A stretch of 64,000 nucleotides of DNA from JBCCGG01 sp039029395 (GTDB taxonomy: Bacteria; Pseudomonadota; Alphaproteobacteria; Kiloniellales; JAKSDN01), in contig JBCCGG010000026.1 in NCBI GenBank assembly GCA_039029395.1, forward strand, positions 24,224-88,223, written 5' to 3'. Below are positions 50,401 to 59,008 of the stretch, one piece after another. A model generated the notes under the pieces. That model did not search any database. It saw nothing but the letters and a program-made list of their open reading frames with translations, and was not told the DNA's origin. How positions within the stretch are numbered: the first letter of the stretch is position 1; the number at the start of each line of letters is the position of its first letter. A program made the position numbers and the translations under genes.

Positions 50401-51437
50401 CCAGCGGCAGCCCCCAGCTCCGGCGGCCCTTCGAGATTCGCCAGGAAGACATCTCGCCGCCCGGCGGCGCGCTTTCGATCGCGGTTCTGATCCCCTGCTA
50501 TAACGAGGAAGCGGCGATCGAACAGGTGGTCAAGGACTTCCGCGCCGCCCTGCCGGCGGCCAGGCTTTATGTTTACGACAACAACTCGAGCGACCGCACC
50601 GCCGAGATCGCCGCGGCCGCGGGGGCAATCGTCCGTCACGAACCGCACCAAGGAAAAGGCCACGTGGTGCGCCGAATGTTCGCGGACGTGGAAGCGGACG
50701 TCTACATCATGATCGACGGCGACGATACCTACGACGTGTCGGCGGCGCCGGCCTTGGTCGAGCATCTGGTGCGCGACGGCCTCGATATGGTCAACGCGGC
50801 GCGCGACGAGACCGAGGCGAGCGCCTACCGCCCGGGCCACAAGTTCGGCAACGTCATGTTGACCGGCATCGTACGGGCCATCTTCGGCGACGAGTTCCGC
50901 GATATGCTGTCGGGCTACCGGGTGTTCTCGCGGCGGTTCGTCAAGTCCTTCCCCATGCTGGCGACCGGCTTCGAGATCGAGACTGAGCTGACGATCCACG
51001 CCCTCGAGCTGCAGATGCCGACTTGCGAGGTTGCGACGCCTTTCAAGGAGCGGCCGCCGGGATCGGAAAGCAAGCTCAACACCATCTCCGATGGGATCCG
51101 CATCCTCATGACGATCTCCCGGCTGCTGCGCCAGGAGCGGCCCATGGCGGTGTTCGCCGCGGCCGGCGCCATGCTCGCCGCGCTGGCCTTGGGTTTGGCC
51201 TATCCGATCGTCGTGACCTTTCTGGAAACCGGCCTGGTGCCGCGCTTTCCAACGGCGATCCTCTCGACCGGCCTCATGCTTGCGGCCTTCCTCAGCTTCA
51301 CCTGCGGCCTGATCCTCGATACGGTGACTCGCGGCCGCAAGGAGGCCAAGCGCGTGCGCTACTTGGCGGTGCCGGGCGTGCACGCCGCCCTGGAGGCGCA
51401 CGAGGCGACATGGACCGAACAAAACCGCCAGACGTGA
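50397..51437 (+). CDS. Family 2 glycosyltransferase, polyprenyl-phosphate type
   Basis: A 346-residue inner-membrane-associated GT2. The nucleotide-sugar domain has VLIPCYNEEAAIEQVVKDF, YVYDNNSSDRTAEIA, the DXD-containing VYIMIDGDDTYD and MLSGYRVFSRRFVKSFPMLATGFEIETELTIHA. Two C-terminal helices (about 268-292 and 304-328) fit the DPM1/GtrB-type enzymes that make polyprenyl-phosphate sugars. It overlaps paralog A at its start (4 bases) and GtrA at its end (28 bases), so these three form one operon and probably one lipid-linked sugar pathway. Confidence 0.85.
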   Translation: MTSGSPQLRRPFEIRQEDISPPGGALSIAVLIPCYNEEAAIEQVVKDFRAALPAARLYVYDNNSSDRTAEIAAAAGAIVRHEPHQGKGHVVRRMFADVEADVYIMIDGDDTYDVSAAPALVEHLVRDGLDMVNAARDETEASAYRPGHKFGNVMLTGIVRAIFGDEFRDMLSGYRVFSRRFVKSFPMLATGFEIETELTIHALELQMPTCEVATPFKERPPGSESKLNTISDGIRILMTISRLLRQERPMAVFAAAGAMLAALALGLAYPIVVTFLETGLVPRFPTAILSTGLMLAAFLSFTCGLILDTVTRGRKEAKRVRYLAVPGVHAALEAHEATWTEQNRQT

Positions 51438-51826
51438 TCGGCCAGTTTTTGCGCTTCGGCGTGGTCGGCGTGATCGGTTTTGTGGTCGATGCCGGCACGT
51501 TGGCGGTGTTGCTCAACTTGGGCCTCGGCCTCTATAGCGGGCGGTTGGTCTCGTTCCTGCTCGCTTTGACCGTCACGTGGGCCTTGAACCGCCGCTTCAC
51601 CTTTCGCGACAAGAGCCCCGAAAGGGCCCGGCAATGGGGCCGCTTCGCGGTCGTTGCCACCCTGGGTGGGGCGATCAACTACGGTGTCTATGCTTGGATG
51701 GTCTCTCATTTGGCCAGCGTGGCCGCCTGGCCGACAATTGGCGTGGCCGCCGGCTCTCTGGCCAGCTATCTTTTCAACTTCTCAGCCTCCCGGGTCTTCG
51801 TTTTCCGGTGCCCAGATGGGAAGTGA
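51410..51826 (+). CDS. GtrA family flippase-like protein
   Basis: A 138-residue four-helix protein. It has FLRFGVVGVIGFVVDAGTLAVLLNLGLG, VTWALNRRFTFRDKS and GRFAVVATLGGAINYGVYAWM, ending ASYLFNFSASRVFVF, the GtrA signature. GtrA proteins flip polyprenyl-phosphate-glucose to the outer face so that a GtrC-type transferase can use it. With GT2 and the GT-C-like protein this resembles the three-part GtrABC arrangement. The start overlaps the GT2 gene by 28 bp; no better start is available. Confidence 0.87.
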   Translation: MDRTKPPDVIGQFLRFGVVGVIGFVVDAGTLAVLLNLGLGLYSGRLVSFLLALTVTWALNRRFTFRDKSPERARQWGRFAVVATLGGAINYGVYAWMVSHLASVAAWPTIGVAAGSLASYLFNFSASRVFVFRCPDGK

Positions 51827-51990
51827 CGGGGCTGGCGGCACGGGCCGGATCTAGATCCACGATCAACCGACGAATCAGTCTTGAGGAATTTGATCCGATG
51901 AAAAGATCGGCCTAGTCACGGTGTTATGAAGGGCCATCTGGGCGCGAGGTGAATTAGATGCGTAATATCAATATGATGATCTTAATGTTA

Positions 51991-52019
51991 ATGACATCTT
52001 TTAGGCGACAGGCTAGGAT
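51991..52019 (+). promoter_or_regulatory. Predicted promoter upstream of the sensor kinase
   Basis: ATGACA (51991-51996) and TAGGAT (52014-52019) are 17 bp apart in an A+T-rich patch (51958-52005) of the 279-bp gap before the kinase gene. Matches are five and four of six. The leader would be about 80 nt. Confidence 0.4.
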
Positions 52020-52105
52020 AATGTCCGGCTTGGGGGAGGCGCTGGAAGGATTCGCCACACTGGCGGGGTCTGACATTTCGTGAACGCGGCGCGGAAGCAC
52101 GTGGA

Positions 52106-53803
52106 ATGAGCGACTTGACCCGAGAACAGGTACCGGTTCGGCTCCTCGTGGTCGACGCCAAGCCAGAGGTCATAGAGGATTACCGCTATCTTCTGTGCGG
52201 CCAAACCTCGGAGTCCGCCGGGCAGCAGAGCGGCAGCCTGACTGAAGGGCTGTTCGCGGCGGTCAACGATCCCCACCGTTTCCCAAGTTTCGAGCTGGTT
52301 GCTTGCGATCGAATTCACGAGTCGCTGGACGCGGTCGACCAGGCGCTCGAGCAGCAGGCGCCCTTTGCCGTCGCCTTCATCGAGATCGACGAGGGGCCGC
52401 CGTTCGGTAACATCAGGGCGCTGGAGGATCTGCGCGCGCTCGACCCCGACATTCAGCTGGTGGTGGTTACCGGCGACTGCCGCATCACGCCGGCCGAGCT
52501 GATGGAGCGGGTGCCGCCGGCCGACAAGCTATTTTTCCTGCAGAAGCCGTTCCACGCATTCGAGGTTCAGCAGCTCGCTGTGGCGCTCAGCGCGAAGTGG
52601 CGCTCGGAGCGTGCCCGGGGCGACGACTTGCGCGTCGATCGCGGGGCCCCGAGCCGCACCCAAGCGGACCCGGGCGAGGCCATGGAGCGTCTCCCGGCTG
52701 GTGTCGTGGTGTTCGACCGTCACGACCGGCTGGTCTCGAGCAATCGCAACATCGCGCGGCTGTTCCCAGAGCTGGCGGACTTCTTTCTGCCGGGCACGCG
52801 CTACGAGGAGATTCTCTGGCAAATGGCCCAGCGCCTCCTGCCCGAGGACACCTTGTTCCGGGTCGAGACCTGGGTGCGCGACCGGCTCGACTGGCACGGC
52901 AAGTCGGGCGGCGTGCTGGAGCAGCGTTTGCGCGGCGGACGCTGGGTGTTCATGGCCGAGGCGCGGACCGAGGACCGTGAGACCTATTGCCAATTCTTTG
53001 ACATCACCGATCTGAAGCGCCGGGACTCGAGCCGCTGGACCGCGATTCGCCTGACCCAGATGGCCCAATCCTTCGCCGCCCTGTGCGAGCAGCTGCACAT
53101 CAACCGCCTGGACGTGGAGCACCAGAGCGACAGCGGGAAGGTGGTCAGTCTACGCGCCGGCAAGGACGACGACGGCGAGCGCGCCGAACCGGCCCGACTG
53201 GCGCCGGGCAATATTCAGGACCTTACCTTCAAACTGCAGACGATCGCCCAGCGCCAGCGCCTCAAGCCTGATTCCCTGGATCTCAACCTGGTAGTCGAGG
53301 AGGTCGTGCGCACGCTCGATCCCTACGACAAGTCCAAGCACAAGCTCGAGGTCATCGCCGGCGCCGGCCTGTGGCAGGTGCTGCTCGACAAGGGCCAGCT
53401 GTCGATCGCGCTGGCCGAGCTCCTGGGCAACGCCTTCGATGCCATGGACGAGGGTGGCCTGATGGTTGTCGAGACCGCCAACGTGCGCCTGACCAAGGAC
53501 TTCGTCTCGGTGCGCAGCGGCCTGGTGCAGGCCGACCATGTGCGCCTGACGGTCAAGGACAACGGCCCGGGCATGTCGCCGGAGCTGGCCGAGCGGGCCT
53601 TCAACCCCTTCTTCACCTCGCGACCCGACGGCCGGCACCTGGGACTTGGCCTCAGCATGGTCTATGGCTTCGTCAGCCAGTCGGGTGGCTACATCGAGAT
53701 CCGCGATAGCGAGACTCCCGGCACGACGATCGACATCTATTTCCCGCGCGCCGAAGCCAGTTCCGGCCGGTCGGACGTGGTTCAGCGGTCCGAAGGCTCC
53801 TAG
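52106..53803 (+). CDS. Hybrid sensor kinase-like protein with degenerate receiver and no H-box
   Basis: A 565-residue soluble protein. Residues 10-160 form a receiver-like fold (VRLLVVDAKPEVIEDY, VAFIEIDEGPPFG, IQLVVVTGD, FFLQKPF) in which the acceptor Asp position reads Glu/Ile. A PAS-like part follows (PAGVVVFDRHDRLVSSNRN). The ATPase domain has N box ELLGNAFDAM (near 437), G1 KDNGPGMS, F box FNPFFTSR and G2 GLGLSMVYGF. A conventional HisKA His motif is not visible before the N box (NIQDLTFKLQTIAQRQRLK stands there). It lies 10 bp upstream of the BTAD regulator, so the two are probably partners. Confidence 0.75.
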   Translation: MSDLTREQVPVRLLVVDAKPEVIEDYRYLLCGQTSESAGQQSGSLTEGLFAAVNDPHRFPSFELVACDRIHESLDAVDQALEQQAPFAVAFIEIDEGPPFGNIRALEDLRALDPDIQLVVVTGDCRITPAELMERVPPADKLFFLQKPFHAFEVQQLAVALSAKWRSERARGDDLRVDRGAPSRTQADPGEAMERLPAGVVVFDRHDRLVSSNRNIARLFPELADFFLPGTRYEEILWQMAQRLLPEDTLFRVETWVRDRLDWHGKSGGVLEQRLRGGRWVFMAEARTEDRETYCQFFDITDLKRRDSSRWTAIRLTQMAQSFAALCEQLHINRLDVEHQSDSGKVVSLRAGKDDDGERAEPARLAPGNIQDLTFKLQTIAQRQRLKPDSLDLNLVVEEVVRTLDPYDKSKHKLEVIAGAGLWQVLLDKGQLSIALAELLGNAFDAMDEGGLMVVETANVRLTKDFVSVRSGLVQADHVRLTVKDNGPGMSPELAERAFNPFFTSRPDGRHLGLGLSMVYGFVSQSGGYIEIRDSETPGTTIDIYFPRAEASSGRSDVVQRSEGS

Positions 53804-53813
53804 GACGCGCGAC

Positions 53814-56800
53814 GTGGCCGAGCCGACCCCATCCGAAACGTTCACGACACGTCCGCTCAAATTGCGCCTGTTCGGCGGTTTCCAGCTCGAGGATGCCAAC
53901 GGCAAGATGATCGCCATCAGCTTGCGCAAGGCCGAAGCACTGCTGGTCTATCTCGCGATGTCGCCCGGCCAGCGCGCCTCGCGCGAGAACCTGGCGGCCC
54001 TGTTGTGGGGCGAGGCTGAGCAACATCGCGCCCGACAAAGCCTGCGCCAAACCCTACTCGCCCTGACCAAGGCGCTCGCCAGCAGCGAGATTCAGGTGCT
54101 GCGCATGGAGAGCCAGACCGTCTCGCTGGTGCCGGGCGCGGTGACAGTGGACGCGCTCGAGATGGTTCGCCTGCTGGAGGAAGGCTCGGCCGAGTCTCTT
54201 CTCAAGGCAGCCGGTCTTTACCAAGGTGAGCTGATCGCCGGCTTGGTGGTCGACGCCGAGGAGTTCGAGGAGTGGCTGACGCTCACCCGGGGTCGGCTCC
54301 ACGATCAGGCGCTGAAAGCCTTGACCGGTCTGCTCGACAAACAGATCACCCAAGGCGACACGGACGGCGCGATCGACACCGCGAGCCGGGCCCTCAGAGT
54401 CGACTCCTACCGCGAGGACATCCACCGCCAGCTCATGCAGCTCTACATCGAGAAGGGCATGCGCTCCTCGGCCTTGGCGCAGTTCCGAATCTGCCGGGAC
54501 ATCCTCAACCGCGAGCTCAGCGTCCAGCCCGACGAGCAGACCGTGCGCCTCTACAAGAGCATTCTCGAGGACGGCGGCTCGAGCCCGAGCGTGCGGCCCA
54601 CCTTGCCGGTCAGCACTGGCACCCGGCCAGCGCTGTCGGAGGGCGCGCCCGAGCGCCAAGCTGTTTACTGGGGCGACCGGCCGATCGGCCGCGACCAGGA
54701 GCTTGAGGCGCTCGATCGGTTGTTGGGTGCAGCCATTGCCGGCCAGGGTCGCGCGGTCGCCGTGATCGGCGAAGCGGGCATCGGAAAGAGCTACCTCATT
54801 CGCGGCTTCCTTGACGGCTGCGACCCGGCGGAGATCCGGCAGATTGGCCTGCAGGGCCGTCAGGCCGATCGCGCGCTCTATATGATCCCTTGGATCGAGG
54901 CACTGCGGCCGCTTGTTGGCAAAGGGGCCTCTAAGGGCAGCGAAGAATCTGCTCTCTTGCAGCGCTGGCTTGGTGGCCGCCGGCGTGGTGCATCCGAACG
55001 GCCGGCCGATGACATGGAGCGCAAGCAACTGTTCGACGCCGTGGTGGCGCTGCTGCGCGGTGAAGCTGCTAATTCGCCCTTGGTGATCCACTTTGAGGAT
55101 CTTCATTGGGCGGACGACGAGAGCGTGCGCCTCTTGAGCTATTGCGTTCGCCAGCTGGCCGGCGAGCCGATCCTGTTTCTCGTCTCCTTACGCGCCGTCG
55201 ACGGCAGGAGCGGCGGCTTGGTGGGCGACCTGCTTGACGACCTGGCCGGCCACGGCCACTTGAGCTGGCTCACGCTCAAGCCCTTAAGCCAGCTGGAGTG
55301 CGCCGACCTGGTGGCGCAGATCGAGGCCAAGCTCGAGCTGCCCGAGGAGGCCCACAAGGAAGTCGACGAGATCTGGACTCTGAGCGAAGGCAACCCCCAA
55401 GTCATCGCCGAATACACCGTGCCCCTGAGGGTGCGCGAGGCGCGCCGAGAGCTGTTCGGCGCGCTGTTCCCCCGACAGGCGATCACCGATGCCCAGCACA
55501 TTCGGGCTGACCTGAGCGAGCAGGCACGCATGCTGCTTGCGACGGCCTGCGTGCTGGGGCCCCGTGCCAACTACCGGGTGCTGATGGCCGCGGCCGAGCT
55601 GGATGAGGCTGCGACGGCACGGGGAATCGAGGATCTTGTCGGCCGCCAAATCCTCGCGATCGATGCCGACGACGTGGTGTTCGTTCACCTCAGGGTGTGC
55701 CGGACCCTCTACGAAGATCTGGTGCCGCCGCGGCGCCGCCTGTTGCACGCGGCCTGCGCCGGGGCCATGGAGCAGGTCTACCGGGAGGTGCTGGAGCTGC
55801 ACTACCAGACCATCGCCTACCACGCGCGGGAGGGCGGACTCTACGAGCGCGCGTTGGATTTTCAGATCTCGGCCGCACAGGTCGAGTTCAGCCGGGGCGC
55901 CTTTGGGGCCGCCGGCAAGGTTCTGCGTCAGGCGCTCAAGACCGCACAGCTCGCCGAGGAAGGGCCCGAGCGGTTCGCGCCGGAAGCGCGGTGCCACGTT
56001 CTGCTGGCCCAGATCGAGGAGACCTCGAGCGGGTTGAATCGCGCGCTCAGTCACGTCAAGACCGCCGAGCGCCTGGTTAAGCGCCGTTTGGCGGGCCGAC
56101 CTCAGGCCCTGGCCCTTCTGAGCCGCGTGCTGCTCGCGCGCAGCCGTCTGGAATACCGCCTCGGGCGCAGCGACGTAGCTTTCGACAGCGCCCGCCAAGC
56201 CCTCGCTGGGCCGTCCGGGACGGAGATTTGCAGTGCTTGGACCGGCCTGGAGCTGGTCCTGACCCGGCTTCATCTGATGGTCGGCCGGCAGGAGCAGATC
56301 GACTTCGATCTGCGTCAGCGCCTCGAGCGCTGCGCCGAGGTAGAGCTGGGCATCGAGGAGGTTGAGACAAGGCTGGTTCTGGCCCTTCTCCTGGCTTTGC
56401 AACGCAACTTCGAGGAGGCGCACGGTGCCTGCCAGGCGGCCATGAGCCGGGCCGAGGCTCTGGGCTCAGAGGCGACCATGGGGGCCTGCCATTTCGCGGT
56501 CGGCATGGTTGGCCTGTGGACCGGCCGGGCGCGCGAGGCCGCACGCCAGTTCGAGGCCGCCCTGGCCATCGCTGAAGAGACCGGCGACCTGCCCCGGCTC
56601 TATCTGATCACAGGCTTCCGCGGCTTGGCCATGCTGGCGCGCGATCAGGCGGACGAGGGACGCGACAACCTGCGCGCGGCGCTCGAGATGGCCGAGCGGC
56701 TCGGCAGCCGGCTGCTGTTGGCCTATTTCAAGGCGGTCCTGGCCGAGGCGTGGCCGGAGGCCGAGGACGATGGCCGCGGCGAAGAACTGGCCGATGAGGC

Positions 56801-57152
56801 CTTGTCGCTCGCCACCGCCACCAACCAGCCTTGGGCGCGCTCGATCGCCCTGCGCGCCAAGGCCGTGCTTTTGGGCCGCCAGCGCACCCGCCATCTGGCC
56901 GATGCCGAGCGCGCGATCGGGCGGGCCGTCGTCATTCAGCGTGGCTTGCAGCTGGACATGGAGGTCGCCCGCTCCTTGGTGCTGCATGCCAAGATCGTGC
57001 GCGCCCGCGGCGATACCGAGCGGGCGATCGGGCTCTACGCCGAGGCCGGCGCGCTCTATCGAGGCCTTGGCCAAGACGGCGAAGCGCGGCGGATCGCGAC
57101 CCTGAGCGACGCGCTCAGGCCGTCCGGGCGAACACGCCGGCGGGGCGGTTAG
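53814..57152 (+). CDS. BTAD/STAND-type transcriptional regulator with AAA ATPase and TPR tail
   Basis: A 1,112-residue regulator. The N-terminal winged-helix region (LKLRLFGGFQLEDANGK, RKAEALLVYLAMSPGQRASRENLAALLW) is followed by a bacterial transcriptional activator (BTAD) helical domain (about 100-255). The STAND ATPase has Walker A GEAGIGKS (about 319-326) and Walker B VIHFEDLHWADDE near 422. From about 700 come TPR-like helices. These SARP/MalT-type activators sense a ligand or partner, oligomerise and activate transcription. The GTG at 53814 gives a start right after the kinase stop; an earlier opening lies within the kinase gene. Targets are unknown but the flanking glycan genes are candidates. 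Confidence 0.85.
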   Translation: MAEPTPSETFTTRPLKLRLFGGFQLEDANGKMIAISLRKAEALLVYLAMSPGQRASRENLAALLWGEAEQHRARQSLRQTLLALTKALASSEIQVLRMESQTVSLVPGAVTVDALEMVRLLEEGSAESLLKAAGLYQGELIAGLVVDAEEFEEWLTLTRGRLHDQALKALTGLLDKQITQGDTDGAIDTASRALRVDSYREDIHRQLMQLYIEKGMRSSALAQFRICRDILNRELSVQPDEQTVRLYKSILEDGGSSPSVRPTLPVSTGTRPALSEGAPERQAVYWGDRPIGRDQELEALDRLLGAAIAGQGRAVAVIGEAGIGKSYLIRGFLDGCDPAEIRQIGLQGRQADRALYMIPWIEALRPLVGKGASKGSEESALLQRWLGGRRRGASERPADDMERKQLFDAVVALLRGEAANSPLVIHFEDLHWADDESVRLLSYCVRQLAGEPILFLVSLRAVDGRSGGLVGDLLDDLAGHGHLSWLTLKPLSQLECADLVAQIEAKLELPEEAHKEVDEIWTLSEGNPQVIAEYTVPLRVREARRELFGALFPRQAITDAQHIRADLSEQARMLLATACVLGPRANYRVLMAAAELDEAATARGIEDLVGRQILAIDADDVVFVHLRVCRTLYEDLVPPRRRLLHAACAGAMEQVYREVLELHYQTIAYHAREGGLYERALDFQISAAQVEFSRGAFGAAGKVLRQALKTAQLAEEGPERFAPEARCHVLLAQIEETSSGLNRALSHVKTAERLVKRRLAGRPQALALLSRVLLARSRLEYRLGRSDVAFDSARQALAGPSGTEICSAWTGLELVLTRLHLMVGRQEQIDFDLRQRLERCAEVELGIEEVETRLVLALLLALQRNFEEAHGACQAAMSRAEALGSEATMGACHFAVGMVGLWTGRAREAARQFEAALAIAEETGDLPRLYLITGFRGLAMLARDQADEGRDNLRAALEMAERLGSRLLLAYFKAVLAEAWPEAEDDGRGEELADEALSLATATNQPWARSIALRAKAVLLGRQRTRHLADAERAIGRAVVIQRGLQLDMEVARSLVLHAKIVRARGDTERAIGLYAEAGALYRGLGQDGEARRIATLSDALRPSGRTRRRGG

Positions 57153-57188
57153 AGGCCTGGCGGCGATGATCCTGGCCGGCCCGGCCGG

Positions 57189-57600
57189 TCACTCGCGCCC
57201 ATCGGACTCTCGGGAAGCTTCGATCAGGGCCTCGAACCGCGGTAGGGGGCGCACCAGAACCGCGTACTTGCCGTCCTGATAGACTTCGACGAAGCCCTCT
57301 TCGCGCACCAAGGCCGCGCGCAGCGGCGCGGACGCCAGAAGAACCGCATAGTCGATCTCCCACTCCGAGAAGATTTCGCGCCAGCCCTCATCCGCTCTCA
57401 AGAGGATCAGATAGCGCTCGAAGAACTCGTTACCGTAGAGATCGGTGCGCGGATCGATAAAGACTTTACTCTCTGGATGGAGCCGAAACAGAAGGTAGCC
57501 ACCGAGGCTGTAGCTGTTCACCATACGGCCCGTGATGTTGTTCGCTTCGATGAAGTCGACCGCGGCGTCAGTGTTAACAACATAGCCAGCGAGGATGTTT
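57189..57600 (-). pseudogene. C-terminal remnant of a third membrane glycosyltransferase-like protein
   Basis: The minus-strand frame ending at 57189 reads, from upstream of any start, NILAGYVVNTDAAVDFIEANNITGR and then MVNSYSLGGYLLFRL, KVFIDPRTDLYG, FFERYLILLRADEGWREIF, IDYAVLLA. That is the conserved C-terminal domain of large polytopic membrane proteins of the mannosyltransferase-like type (a NSYxxGGYLLxRL, VFIDGRxDLYG pattern). The preceding region gives no helices and runs into a stop at about 57670. The membrane part is missing, so I call it a truncated relic; a stand-alone 111-residue product from the ATG at 57524 is possible. The remaining gap to 57844 holds no other gene. Confidence 0.6.
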
Positions 57601-57844
57601 GGTCCCGCGGGAGGACTACGCGCGCCACGCTGGGCCCCTGGGATTGTCGAGATGTTTCGAATAAGGCGTTGTTAAGCACACGCACCGGAGGCTTGCGGTT
57701 GGCGGTGACTGAAGGATCCCAGCGCTTGCCACGATAGCCTGTTCCGACCGGTTGCGCCGCAGTGCAAAGAATTAACATTGTGCCCCTAACAAGTCTTGTA
57801 GGATAGGACGACATGTGAGCGGTCTTTTAGGGGGCGAAACCTGA

Positions 57845-59008
57845 GTGACTCGGAACCTTCAGTCCGCCGTTGGGGCCGAAAGTACCCCTAGGCGCAGCCA
57901 GCGTCATTGCTCGGCAGTGCCTTGGGAAAACGTCTGCGCGCGGGTTGTTCGGACGGTCAAAGCTCACCGCTGGCTGATTGCCCTGGCATGTTTCTACATC
58001 GCTGCTAGCGGAGTCTTCGTGGTCGCGAGCGGGCATCTAGATGCCGCGACATTTTTGGCGCATCTGAAGCTGAGCCGCCTGCTCTTTACCATCACCCTCG
58101 CGCTCCTGGCGGTCTGGCTATTGGGGTACCTGCTCTATGTCATGGTGATCGTCCGGCCCGATCGCCTATTCGCCTACATCGGCCGCGATCTGGTGACCAA
58201 CTGGGCAACGCCCGAGCGGCTCACCGGAGTTGCGATAATCTATCTCTTTCTGCCGCTCTGCACGACGGCCTTTCCGACCGTCAAGGCCATGGTGCCCCAA
58301 GTGAACCCCTATTCCTGGGACGAGACCTTCTGGCTCTGGGACCGAGTGTTCCATGGCGGGGTCGATCCTTGGCGGCTATTGCATCCGATTCTCGGGTCGC
58401 CAGCGATAACCAGTTTCGTGGATTGGTCCTACGGATCCTGGTACATCATGATCAAGCTGATGATCTTGTGGCAGGCCTTTAGCCTACGCAACCCAAGGCT
58501 CCGCTTGCAGTTCTTTTACACCTTATTGCTACTGTGGATCTTGCTAGGCAATGTCCTGGCGATCATCTGGTCGTCCGCGGGGCCGGTGTACTTTGGGCGG
58601 GTCACCGGACTCGCCGACCCCTATGGACCCCTGCTGACCTATCTGGAAGAGGTCAACCGCGAACTGCCCCTGTTCGTGCTGAAGGCCCATGAGGTGATGT
58701 GGCAGAACTACGTTACCGGGAGCGGCCTAGGCGGCGGCATCTCGGCGATGCCGAGTATGCATGTAGCGATCGTCGCACTCTTTGCCATTGTCGGCTGGCG
58801 GGTCCGTCCGGTGGTTGGCGTGCTGTTGACCCTCTATGCCGCACTCATCCTGATCGGGTCGGTGCATTTGGCCTGGCACTATGCAGTCGACGGCTATGTT
58901 TCTATCGTGCTGACCTGGGCGATCTGGTGGGCGGTCGGGAAACTTCAGGACCTCAGCCGGCGCGCGGCTCAGCCGGACTCGCAAGCAGCCGAGGAGGGCT
59001 CCTCGTGA
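57845..59008 (+). CDS. Aur1-like PAP2 family membrane enzyme, copy 1
   Basis: A 387-residue inner-membrane protein with about seven helices. The phosphatase/transferase motifs are GGGISAMPSMHVA, supplying the first His, and SVHLAWHYAVDGY with the second His and the Asp. The N-terminal part has VRPDRLFAYIGRDLVTNWATPERL. The layout resembles the PAP2_3/Aur1 group, which transfers phospho-head-groups between lipids, rather than simple PAP2 phosphatases. The GTG start is taken because the following Ser/Arg-rich segment is in frame; its exact place is uncertain. It is followed by a close paralog with a 4-base overlap. Confidence 0.78.
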   Translation: MTRNLQSAVGAESTPRRSQRHCSAVPWENVCARVVRTVKAHRWLIALACFYIAASGVFVVASGHLDAATFLAHLKLSRLLFTITLALLAVWLLGYLLYVMVIVRPDRLFAYIGRDLVTNWATPERLTGVAIIYLFLPLCTTAFPTVKAMVPQVNPYSWDETFWLWDRVFHGGVDPWRLLHPILGSPAITSFVDWSYGSWYIMIKLMILWQAFSLRNPRLRLQFFYTLLLLWILLGNVLAIIWSSAGPVYFGRVTGLADPYGPLLTYLEEVNRELPLFVLKAHEVMWQNYVTGSGLGGGISAMPSMHVAIVALFAIVGWRVRPVVGVLLTLYAALILIGSVHLAWHYAVDGYVSIVLTWAIWWAVGKLQDLSRRAAQPDSQAAEEGSS

